Assembly (NCBI GenBank): GCA_963739435.1 | Contig: CAVUAN010000005.1 | Coordinates: forward strand, 248,001 to 312,000 | Direction: 5' to 3' | Length of the DNA: 64,000 nucleotides | Source: CAVUAN01 sp963739435 | Lineage (GTDB): Bacteria > Acidobacteriota > Thermoanaerobaculia > UBA5066 > Gp7-AA6 | Part shown: positions 56,447-64,000 of the stretch, piece after piece | Position numbering within the stretch: the stretch's first letter is position 1 | Layout of the letters: the number at the start of each line of letters is the position of its first letter | Program-made: the position numbers and the translations under genes | The notes under the pieces: model-generated | What the model saw: only the letters and a program-made list of their open reading frames with translations | Databases searched by the model: none | What the model was told of the DNA's origin: nothing

Positions 56447-58749
56447 TCCATGCACCCCGGATGAAGCCGTCCGGAAGGTAGCGCAGGTCGACCGAGTGGC
56501 GCCCCGCACGGACCTCGAACCCCACGAAGGCCCGGTTGTAGGGCACGACCGGGACTGCCGCACCGTCGACCTTGACCTTCCATCCAGGCCAGCGCGGGAT
56601 GGACGTCGCCACGACACCGGGAGCGGACGCCTCGACGTCGAGCAGAAGCCGCTGCCCCGAATCCTCGACGATGCGCACGGTCCCTGGTCCGTTCGGCTCC
56701 CAATCCGGGCTGTCGGCGGGAAGGTACTCACTGCGCTCGACGACGCCGAAACCGCCGAAGTCGGTGACCCGGCCGAGGACATCGAGCTGTCGCGCCGGGT
56801 CCTTCACCCGGCCGACGTGGCCCGGCATGAACGACTTGGGCAGAACCCCGGGGTTTTCGAAGATTCGTCCGCCGCGCGCTTCCGCGAGCAGTGTCCATCC
56901 CGCAGGGCCCTTCTGGCCGGGCGCCGCGAAGAGATACCGCACGTTCAGGAACGAGAGAAACGGCTTCGAGGCGTCGTCGATCCGGTTGTACCAGATCGGC
57001 TGAGGCACGCACCACAGCGGGTAGGTCTCGACCAAAGGCGCGAGGGTCATCGCCTCGTACCCCCGCACGTCCTGGAGCTCGTACAGAGCCGCCATGTTCG
57101 GGATCCAGAGGTAGCCGAGCGCGGCCACGCGCTCTGGAACGGGCCGGGGCAGTTTCTCGAGGATCTCGGGCACCGGATAGAAAGCTCGGGTCGAGCAGGT
57201 GGGATAAACGTCGCGCGCCTCGAGCGTGCGGCTGGCGACGAAAAGCGCGAAGACAGAGAGCGCGACGGCTATGCCACGGCCGCGGAAGGCGACCGCCATC
57301 GCGGCCGCGGCCGCAAGCGGAAGACACTGCAGGAGAATCCGGCGGGTCAGGTCCGCCGAATTCATGTCCAGGCCGAGCATCTCTCCCCGTGCCAGGCCGA
57401 ACGCGAGGGCGAGCACCGCCGCCGAAAGCAGAGAAGCCGCCGCGAAGTGAGACGATCGCCTCTCCGCGGGCCAGGCGATCCAACCCCAGGACGGCCAGAG
57501 CCGCCAGCCCGAAGCTCCCGAGCCACACGAGGTAATCGTTGACGGCGATATCGAAAAGCGGCAGTTTCGAGACGGCGTCCGTGATCCCGGCCAGGCGGGC
57601 CCAGAGCGCGAGCCCCAGGACCGCGAGCACCGCAAACGCCCACTTCTCGCGGCGCCGGGCGCCGAGGCCGATTAAGGCCAGCGGGAAAACCAGCGCGCCG
57701 GCATAGGCCGCCGGCACCCCGAAACCTGCGGCCAGGCGGCTATGACCCGAGAGTCCGAACGCATAGGGGAGCAGGTCGCGCGTCGACCGGCGAAGGCTCT
57801 CGGGAAAGGAGACGGACTTCTTCGAGGCCGCGTACCAGGTCGAACGCCCCTGGTGCGCCGCCGTCAGCGGCAGGATCTCCTGGAGCGGCATCAGGACGAC
57901 CGCGGTCAAACCGAGCGTCAGAGCCCCGGCGAGCGCGGCGCGCCCCAGGGCGGGGCCCCGATGCTCCCGGCGCGCCCAGGCGAGCTCGAAGAGAAAAAAC
58001 ACGCCGCCGCCCGCGACCGCGTGGAGCAGTGTCTCGGGGTGGCCGCCCAGGGTGATCAAGCAGAGCGACACGACCATGATCACGACCGCCGTGCGGCCGC
58101 CGCCGCGGGCCACGCGGCGCAAACCGAGGAGCAGCAGCGGAAATGCCGCAACGGAGGCCGTGACGGGATAACCGAGCCAGAAGACGAGGTGATCGGACAG
58201 CGCCCAGGCCACGGCGCCAAACAGCGCCGCAGTCTCGCCACTCGGAAGCTCCCGAAAGAACAAGTAAGCAGAAAGCAGGGCGAGCAAAAGCCGCATCGAC
58301 ATCTCGAAGGTCCAGGCCTGGGCGAGGGGAAGAACCAGCCCGAGCCATGTCAGAGGATGCAGCGCCGCCGGCTGCTGGAAGGCGAGCAGCGGCTCTCCGG
58401 CCATGCCAAACCGGTTCCAGAGAGGGAATCGCCCGTGGCGAATCGCCTCCCGAACCGCCTTGCGAGCCGGAATCTGCGAGCTCACGACGTCTGCCAGGAG
58501 CGGCGTCCTGGTCCCGGAGATCCCGGCTTCACGCTGGTAGGAGACCAGCGGCTCCGTGCCGAACTCGATGTCGAGCGGCGCATACACGCTGCCGGTCGCC
58601 ATCGCGGCACCCGTGAGAAGGAACGGGCCGAGCATCAGGGCACACGCAACCGGCAGCTTCAGGGGGCGCACCCAGCGGTGCGCGATCCACAGCAGCGCCG
58701 CGGCCGAGACGAAATAGACGGCGAGCAGGCGCAGGGCGAGCACGAACAC
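56355..58749 (-). CDS. YfhO-family membrane protein, frameshifted
   Basis: Joined length is about 798 residues, normal for YfhO. The first frame (from GTG 58749) covers about 430 residues with about 11 helices (FVLALRLLAVYFVSAAALLW, PLLLLGLRRVARGGG, DIAVNDYLVWLGSFGLAAL). From about 57460 the match moves to another frame (HFAAASLLSAAVLALAFGLA, YPTCSTRAFYPVPEILEKL, RWPGWKVKVDGAAVPVVPYN). Removing one G at the GAGAGGCGA stretch would restore the frame (GERSSHF). YfhO proteins are GT-C-like membrane proteins thought to add glycosyl groups to lipoteichoic-acid-type glycolipids or glycan intermediates. Confidence 0.75.
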
Positions 58750-58758
58750 GCGGCGCGG

Positions 58759-58764
58759 ATCTTA
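58759..58764 (-). promoter_or_regulatory. -10 hexamer TAAGAT, leaderless start of YfhO gene
   Basis: On the minus strand TAAGAT lies nine bases before the GTG at 58749. Confidence 0.45.
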
Positions 58765-58804
58765 TTCCACGGCCGGCCGGCAACCCGCTGTCGGCCAACT
58801 CGAA

Positions 58805-58810
58805 TAGAAT
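58805..58810 (+). promoter_or_regulatory. -10 hexamer TAGAAT, leaderless start of methyltransferase gene
   Basis: TAGAAT is followed by eight bases and the GTG at 58819. The divergent YfhO promoter is 40 bases away. Confidence 0.5.
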
Positions 58811-58818
58811 CGCGCCGC

Positions 58819-59592
58819 GTGACGGCCCCGTTGACATCCGAGCCCGCCGCCGCTCGGCGTGGAGACGCCATCTCGATCGACGGCGCCTACCAGCACCGCG
58901 CGCGAACCAGGGGTTTCGTGGTTCAGCGATCCTGGCACTACCAGAAAGAGCGCGTCATCCGAAAGTTCTGCCCGCCCGGCCCCGGAGACCGCGTGATCGA
59001 CGTCGGCTGCGGCTCGGGTGTGATCGCGGACCTGCTGGCGTCGATGGGGGCGCGCACGACCGGAATCGACGCCAACCCGGCCGCCATCGCCTACGCCCGG
59101 CAGGCCTTCTCACGGCCAAATCTCGATTTTCAGCAGGGCCTCGTCGAGGACTTGCCCTTCGAGCCGGGCAGCCTCGACAAGATCTACTGCCTCGAGCTCA
59201 TCGAGCACATCTACGCCCATCAGGTTCGCTCCCTGTTGCAAGGGCTCTTTCGCCTCGCCCGGCCGGGAGGACGTCTCTTCGTGACGACGCCGAACTACCG
59301 GAGCTTCTGGCCGCTCCTCGAATGGACGCTCGACAAGCTCAAGCTCGCGGCTCCGATGGCCGAGCACCAGCACGTGACGCGCTTCTCGCGGGGCATGCTC
59401 GCGTCGTTTCTCCAGGAGGCCGGGTGGCAAGTCGAGACGGTGACCACCTTCTCGACCTTCGCACCCTTTTTGAGCGCCGTCAGCTGGACGCTCGCCGAGC
59501 GGTGCGCGGCGCTCGAGGACCGGGCGTCCCTCCCGTTCGGCAACATCCTGCTCGCCATCGCACGAAAACCGGGGGCATCGGGAGCGCCTTGA
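58819..59592 (+). CDS. class I SAM methyltransferase
   Basis: 257 residues from GTG. Motif I VIDVGCGSGVIADLL, then GIDANPAAIAYARQ, LVEDLPFEPGSLDKIYCLELIEHI and RPGGRLFVTTPNYRSFWPLLEW are the usual core of UbiE/Coq-like and glycan-associated methyltransferases. The C-terminal part has a hydrophobic segment (TTFSTFAPFLSAVSWTLAERC). It lies in a glycan cluster with YfhO and a GT2, so a lipid-linked or sugar substrate is likely. Its stop overlaps the next start. Confidence 0.85.
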   Translation: MTAPLTSEPAAARRGDAISIDGAYQHRARTRGFVVQRSWHYQKERVIRKFCPPGPGDRVIDVGCGSGVIADLLASMGARTTGIDANPAAIAYARQAFSRPNLDFQQGLVEDLPFEPGSLDKIYCLELIEHIYAHQVRSLLQGLFRLARPGGRLFVTTPNYRSFWPLLEWTLDKLKLAAPMAEHQHVTRFSRGMLASFLQEAGWQVETVTTFSTFAPFLSAVSWTLAERCAALEDRASLPFGNILLAIARKPGASGAP

Positions 59593-60359
59593 CGCCGCAT
59601 CTCTCGGTCATTCTTCCCTGCTACCGGGAAGCCGAGCAGGCCGCGCGCTCCGCGGACAGGCTGTCGGCGTTTTTCGCGAGGGGACTGCTCGGTTGGGAGA
59701 TCGTGATCGTCGACGACGGAGGGAAAGACTTTCCCGCCGCAATGACCGAAGAGTCGTCCCCGATCCGGCTGATCCGGCTCCCGGAAAACCGGGGCAAGGG
59801 AGCCGCCGTTCGGGCGGGCATGCTGGCGGCGCGCGGCAAAGCCCGGATCTTCACCGACGTCGACCTTCCCTTCGATCTCGACCTCCTTCTCGTGATGGCG
59901 GAGTACATCCTCGAAAGAGGGTTTCACGTCGTGATCGGCGACCGGACCCTTCCGGATTCCCTCTACCACGAGGAGCTGCGGTGGCAGCGGCGCCTGGCAT
60001 CGCGGGCTTTCTCCGAGTTCGTGGGCAAGCTCGTGACGGGCGGCTTTTTCGATACGCAGTGCGGGCTCAAGGGGTTCCGGGCCGACGTGGCCGAGGCTCT
60101 CTTTCGCAACACCTTGATCGACCGTTTCGCCTTCGACGTCGAGATCATCTATCTCGCCTTGAAATCCCGCCTCGACATCAAGCGGATCCCCGTCCACATT
60201 CGCAGCAACGACGCCTCGAGCATTCGGCTCTTCCGCGACTCGGGCCGCATGTTTCTGGATGTCTTCCGGATCAAGGCCAATCAAATGGCCGGGCGGTACA
60301 GGAGCCTCGAATCCGACGAGCTCGTCTCGCGGGATTTTGCCCTGGTCGAGTCGGGTTGA
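59589..60359 (+). CDS. GT2 glycosyltransferase, dolichyl-phosphate-sugar synthase-like
   Basis: 256 residues from TTG, overlapping the methyltransferase stop. GT2 motifs: LSVILPCYREAEQAARSAD, IVIVDDGGKDFPAAM, LPENRGKGAAVRAGMLAARGKARIFTDVDLPFDL (DxD at TDVD) and DTQCGLKGFRADVAEALF. This is the polyprenyl-phosphate glucose/mannose synthase type. It supplies lipid-linked sugar to GT-C enzymes such as YfhO. The stop lies at a sharp change in sequence character. Confidence 0.85.
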   Translation: MTPHLSVILPCYREAEQAARSADRLSAFFARGLLGWEIVIVDDGGKDFPAAMTEESSPIRLIRLPENRGKGAAVRAGMLAARGKARIFTDVDLPFDLDLLLVMAEYILERGFHVVIGDRTLPDSLYHEELRWQRRLASRAFSEFVGKLVTGGFFDTQCGLKGFRADVAEALFRNTLIDRFAFDVEIIYLALKSRLDIKRIPVHIRSNDASSIRLFRDSGRMFLDVFRIKANQMAGRYRSLESDELVSRDFALVESG

Positions 60360-60619
60360 TGCTCTGCATGCGGGCGATCATCTGGTCGGCGAACTTCTCG
60401 GCGTCCGCGCCGGTCAGACCCATGCGATCCTTGAGCATCTCGAGGATGCTCTGCGCGTAGTTGCGGGTCGGTGGCCGTCTGCGCGATCGGCGCCGGCGCG
60501 CGGGGCCGCGGTCGCACCGCCCGCCGGCCAAGGCCGTCGTGGCGTACGTGGCTGCCGCCCAGGGCTACGACTCCGACCGCTATCAGACCGATGACCTTCG
60601 TCTTCGTGGTCTTGAACAC
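60357..60619 (-). pseudogene. small exported protein, frameshifted
   Basis: From GTG 60619 (GAGGAGG before it) a signal peptide (FKTTKTKVIGLIAVGVVALGG) reads for about 22 residues, then continues in other frames as AATYATTALAGG and, near the end, NYAQSILEMLKDRMGLTGADAEKFADQMIARM. At least two indels are needed to join these. No stop is found in the last frame before it runs into the 3' end of the GT2 gene. Confidence 0.45.
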
Positions 60620-60768
60620 TGTGTCCTCCTCGTTCATGTGTGCCGGGTGCCGCTTCCGGCAAGGATGAGATGAGTATGCGCCGGACAGTGTTGAGGTGGG
60701 ATGAAGGGAACGTAAAGGTCGTGTGAAGGTCTTGCCGTCGCCGGGAACCCGCGGGAACGCGCGGCAGG

Positions 60769-61858
60769 CTACCGGGCCCGGGGCAGGAGGAACGTGAAGC
60801 GGGTGTAGCTGCCCGGGAACGCTTTCCGCGCTCGATGGAGCCGCCCATCTGCTGCGTGAGAGCTCTGGCCACCGCCAGGCCGATGCCGCTCCCTCCGCTC
60901 GAGCTGGATCTGGATTTGTCGACCCGGTAGAACCTCTCGAAGACATGGGGTAGGTCGTCGGCGGGGATGCCGATACCGTTGTCCTCCACGGCAAAGGCGA
61001 CCATCCGGTCCTGGGCTCGCACGTCGATCTTGACCGCGCCGCCGGGTGGCGTGTAGCGGAGAGCGTTCGAGAGGAGATTCCCCAGGATCTGCGCGAACTT
61101 GTCGGGATCCGCCCATATCCGTGGGCACGGCTCCGGGCAATCGACGGAGAACGAGATGTCCGAGTGAGGAACTGAGGTCTGAGCGGCGCGACCACGCCTT
61201 CGACGGCCTCGGCCACGACAAGCTCCCGAGGCTTGATGGTCTCGGCTCCCGCTTCGAGTCGAGAGAGCCGCTCCACGTCGGTGACCAGGCGACCCAGTCT
61301 CGCCGCTTCTCGCCTCACGAGTTCGTAGGTCTCGGGCTCCGCCGGGATGACGCCGTCCATGAGTCCCTGCATGTACCCCTCGATGTTGGCGAGCGGGGTG
61401 CGTATCTCGTGAGAGATGGTTCCCAGCAGCTCTTGCCGCACTTCCTCGGTCTTCTGCAGTTGCCCGGCCATGTCGTTGAAGGCGGTCGCGAACCGGCCTA
61501 TCTCGTCGCCCGCTCCCGTGCGAGACCCGCTGCCGGTAGTCGCCCGCCGCGATCTGGCCGGCGACCTCGGCCATGTGCGCCAAAGGCCGGGTGATCCATC
61601 CGGACACGAGGTAGCTGGCGATGACCGGCGACGACGACCGCCGCAAGGGCTCCCCAGAGAATGGCTTCGTTGACGCCCGCGCTGACCGCGCCCTGGATGC
61701 CGCCGGCCATCATCCCGCCCGAGCCGCCCTCCCCATCATCCCCGCCATGTGGGCGTTGACCGCCCTGACGGCCAGACTGCGGACCGCGATGGAGAGCACC
61801 GCCACCAGGACCACGATCACCGCGAGTACGAGAAGAACAGTCTCCACCGGGTGCTCAC
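60769..61858 (-). pseudogene. sensor histidine kinase, multiply frameshifted
   Basis: From GTG 61858 (overlapping the regulator stop) the pieces are: a membrane helix (LVLAVIVVLVAVLSIAVRSLAV), a second helix (AILWGALAAVVV), HAMP (GWITRPLAHMAEVAGQIAAGD), the dimer/phospho-acceptor domain (LLGTISHEIRTPLANIEGYM, H in SHE) and the ATPase domain (ADPDKFAQILGNLLSNALRYT, VEDNGIGIP, SGIGLAVARALTQQMGG). The end is SYTRFTFLLPRAR. These lie in at least five different frames, so the sequence as given is not functional. Confidence 0.75.
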
Positions 61859-62579
61859 GGATCACCTTCCTGCTGGGTCGAGCGATCGGTGGCCGGGGCC
61901 TGGAACTTGTACCCGACCCCGCGCACGGTGCGGATGAAGTGCGGGTCCGCCGGATCGTCCCCGATCTTCTTGCGCAGATTGGCGATGTGGACGTCCACCA
62001 ACCGGGAGTCTCCCAGGTAGCTGTAGCCCCACACCGATTCCAGCAACTCCTCGCGGGTGTAGACCCAGCCCGGATGCTCGCCGAGCACGCGCAGCAGTTC
62101 GAATTCGGTGCTGGTCAGTTCGATCTCGCGACCCTCGACGCGCACCTCGCGCGCCTTCGGGTCGATGGAGATGCCGCGCTTGGACGAGCGGACCTGTCCG
62201 GCCTCTCGTCGCTCTCGGCGCCCGACCGGCGGAGGACGGCCTTCACCCGGGCGACCAGGACTTTGGGGCTGAAGGGCTTGACCAGGTAGTCGTCGGCCCC
62301 CGCCTCAAAACCTTGGAGCATGTCGTCTTCGCTTCCGCGGGCGGTGAGCATCAGGATGGGGGTGCGTCCGCTCGGGCCGGATCCGACGGGCCACTTCGAG
62401 GCCGCTCATCGCCCGGCAACATGAGGTCGAGCACGACCAGTTGCGGCTCTGCCCTCTCCACAGCCGGCGAGCGCGGAGGGGCCGTCGGCCGCCTCCTCGA
62501 CTTCGTAGCCCTCGCTCTCCAGATAGGCAGCGACCAGGCGACGCAGGTTCTCGTCGTCGTCTACCACGAGGATCTTCAT
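61855..62579 (-). pseudogene. OmpR-type response regulator, multiply frameshifted
   Basis: From ATG 62579: receiver start KILVVDDDENLRRLVAAYLE, then SGLEVARRIRPE, MLTARGSEDDMLQGFEAGADDYLVKPFSPKVLVARVKAVL in other frames, and the winged-helix end VEGREIELTSTEFELLRVLG, LLESVWGYSYLGDSRLVDVH, TVRGVGYKFQAP. At least three frame changes are needed. The gene order regulator-kinase is normal. Confidence 0.75.
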
Positions 62580-62745
62580 GGCCTGTCTTACCTCCTTGCG
62601 TCGCAAGGATACCCCGCGTGGGAGACCGGTGCCGCATGGCCAGGTGGGCGCGCGGGGCGTATCCTTTTGCAGCCGGTCCACGCCTGCGCCCGGCTCCGAG
62701 GAACGCTCGCGATCGAGATCGACGCCACAACAGAGGTAGGACCAG

Positions 62746-63437
62746 GTGAATCAGGAGAACGAGCACTCTCCCAGCCCGCGCGAATACAGAGTCAAAATCA
62801 CGACAAACGGTCCCTACCTGGTCTCGGGAGGAGTTCCCTTATCGGACCAGATCATCTGTGTCGATGACGATGGCCAGCCTCACGGCTGGCGAGAGGGCCG
62901 AGAGTATTCCCCGCAGGAGAGCTACGCCCTCTGCCGCTGTGGCCGTTCGCGCCGGATGCCCTATTGCGACGGCAGCCACGCCGGAATCGAATTCGACGGT
63001 ACCGAGACGGCCGGCGATACGCCCTACCTGGAGCAGGCCGATACGCTCGAGGGACCCGAACTCACGTTGACGGATGCGGAGGGGTTCTGCATGGGAGCGG
63101 GTTTCTGCCATCGAGCTGCGGGGACCTGGACGCTCACCCGGCGGTCCGCCGATCCTAGCGGCGAGGCAAACGGCCATCGAGGAGGCCTGCGACTGCCCCT
63201 CGGGAAGGCTGGTGGCGTGGGGGAGGGATGGCCAGGCCATAGAACCGGAGTTCGAGCCCTCCATCGGTCTGGTGCGAGGACACTCAATCCAACAGATGGG
63301 GCCGATCTGGGTGACGGGGCGGCATAGTGGTGGAATCATCCGACGGCACGACCTACGAAGTCAGAAACCGCGTTACGCTATGCCGCTGCGGCAAGAGCTG
63401 GAACAAACCTTTCTGCGACGGGAGCCACGAAGACTAG
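62746..63437 (+). pseudogene. double CDGSH-motif protein, frameshifted
   Basis: The first frame (from GTG) has CRCGRSRRMPYCDGSH at about residue 64, then ADAEGFCMGAGFCHRAAG-type sequence. A second frame gives AIEEACDCPSGRLVAWGRDG and a third gives VVESSDGTTYEVRNRV and CRCGKSWNKPFCDGSHED before TAG. Together this is an iron-sulfur protein of about 230 residues with a CDGSH motif at each half and Cys pairs between. Two indels break it. Confidence 0.7.
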
Positions 63438-63760
63438 GGCTGGGATGTGACGGTTGCGTCCAGGCAGATGTGGCTCAGAGATTCTACGAGCAGCGGCGCG
63501 GTGCCCTGCCGGCGTGCCGTCTCCCGCACGGCGACCAGACGTACGAGCCCTACTGGGCCCCGCAGGTCGGGAGCTTCGTCGAGTCGATCAATGAGAGCGG
63601 CCACCGCGGCACCGATGAGGGCGCCGTCGATCGTAGCGACCTGGCAATATTCGTGAAATCCGCCGTCGAGCTTCCAGAATCCGGAGCCCAGCGAGGCGTC
63701 GAATAGCTTCGACACCGCTGGAAGGTCGCATTGTCCGAGGGGGCTGAGACTGATCTTCAT
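63434..63760 (-). CDS. GNAT-like acetyltransferase, possibly truncated
   Basis: 108 residues. A GNAT-type start (LSPLGQCDLPAVSKLFDASL) is followed by strand GALIGAAVAALIDRLD and the acetyl-CoA loop region VGLVRLVAVRETARRQGTAPLLVESLSHICLDA. It stops where a full GNAT (about 150 residues) would continue, so an indel may have cut it. Its stop overlaps that of the convergent CDGSH gene. Confidence 0.5.
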   Translation of the reverse strand: MKISLSPLGQCDLPAVSKLFDASLGSGFWKLDGGFHEYCQVATIDGALIGAAVAALIDRLDEAPDLRGPVGLVRLVAVRETARRQGTAPLLVESLSHICLDATVTSQP

Positions 63761-63778
63761 CGGCTGCGCTCTGGCGGT

Positions 63779-64000
63779 TCAGTCGGCGGCCAGATAGAAG
63801 TCGAACGTCGCCGACTGTATCCCGTTCTGGTCGGAGAAAGTCACGAGGTTTGCCGACGGCAGTGAACTGGCGATCATGTCGTTCTGCGGTGTCGTACCAT
63901 CGCCGGCCTTCGGCGGCATGAAGATCTGTGTCGTGACTGCGCCATGGCCGACGGCGGAAGCCCGAACGTGGATGTGCCGGCTTCGACCCCGGTAGTAGCC
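63779..64000 (-). CDS. intradiol ring-cleavage dioxygenase-like protein, partial
   Basis: Only the last 73 codons are in the window. The sequence GYYRGRSRHIHVRASAVG matches the iron-binding end of intradiol dioxygenases (Tyr and HxH), followed by TTQIFMPPKAGDG and the C-terminal strand ATFDFYLAAD. The rest of the gene lies beyond 64000. It would cleave a catechol-type ring using Fe(III). Confidence 0.65.
   Translation of the reverse strand, partial: GYYRGRSRHIHVRASAVGHGAVTTQIFMPPKAGDGTTPQNDMIASSLPSANLVTFSDQNGIQSATFDFYLAAD

Noticed and set aside
1..64000. Prophage, insertion sequence or defence island
   Set aside because: No integrase, transposase, phage structural, restriction-modification or Cas gene was recognised on either strand.

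Overview
The window is about two-thirds G+C by eye, densely coded on both strands, and comes from a diderm (Gram-negative type) bacterium. The evidence is a BamD-like assembly lipoprotein, two outer-membrane barrel proteins, TatA, lipoproteins and many signal peptides. The gene mix (DUF4331 protein with a SigK/RskA pair, chalcone-isomerase-like protein, CSLREA beta-helix protein, Pro/Thr-rich secreted protein, TIGR03960-type radical SAM) resembles uncultivated Acidobacteriota, but that placement is inference. No rRNA, tRNA, CRISPR array, insertion sequence or phage gene was seen.

Layout. 1-3.8 kb: a truncated DUF4198 gene, a lipoprotein, two outer-membrane proteins and a redoxin. 3.9-7.5 kb: ECF sigma factor and anti-sigma factor divergent from a DUF4331 protein and a ferritin-like protein. 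7.6-10.2 kb: a betaine/choline-type ABC operon, divergent from a flavoprotein. 11.5-14.2 kb: chalcone-isomerase-like protein and an ATP-grasp/zinc-metallopeptidase pair. 14.3-23 kb: CDGSH protein, GGDEF cyclase, Smr, OsmC, MBL hydrolase, alpha/beta hydrolase, RlmN and a frameshifted threonine synthase homologue. 23-28 kb: two large secreted proteins with the same C-terminal domain. 28-39.7 kb: B12/radical SAM fusion, QueD homologue, spermidine-synthase-like membrane protein, BipA, S9 peptidase, frameshifted RecQ and a SUI1 protein. 39.7-40.1 kb: a strongly folded non-coding element. 40-46 kb: multiheme-type cytochrome candidate, DEAD-box helicase, a Tes-like radical SAM protein and a ThiO-like oxidase. 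46-52.8 kb: cyclophilin, sugar-kinase-like protein, TatA, Fis-like regulator, BamD, Rpe, PASTA and PHP proteins. 52.9-60.4 kb: a duplicated small-protein/membrane-protein module, YfhO, a methyltransferase and a GT2 glycosyltransferase, which together look like a lipid-linked glycan set.

The last 3.6 kb (60.36-64 kb) is unlike the rest. A histidine kinase, response regulator, CDGSH protein and others are broken by at least eleven frame changes, against three in the first 60 kb. A contig join, a low-quality end, or decayed transferred DNA are the options.

Three themes cut across the window. (1) More than a dozen genes have a -10 hexamer of the TANAAT type only 6-11 bases before the start codon and no Shine-Dalgarno sequence, which predicts leaderless mRNAs. 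The clearest case is an interlocked divergent pair at 10169-10194. (2) Short tandem repeats with 7- or 8-base units sit exactly at gene 3' ends, supply stop codons and C-terminal tails, and in rlmN interrupt the coding sequence in frame. (3) A roughly 415-base element at 39684-40100 folds into two long hairpins and has no assignment here.
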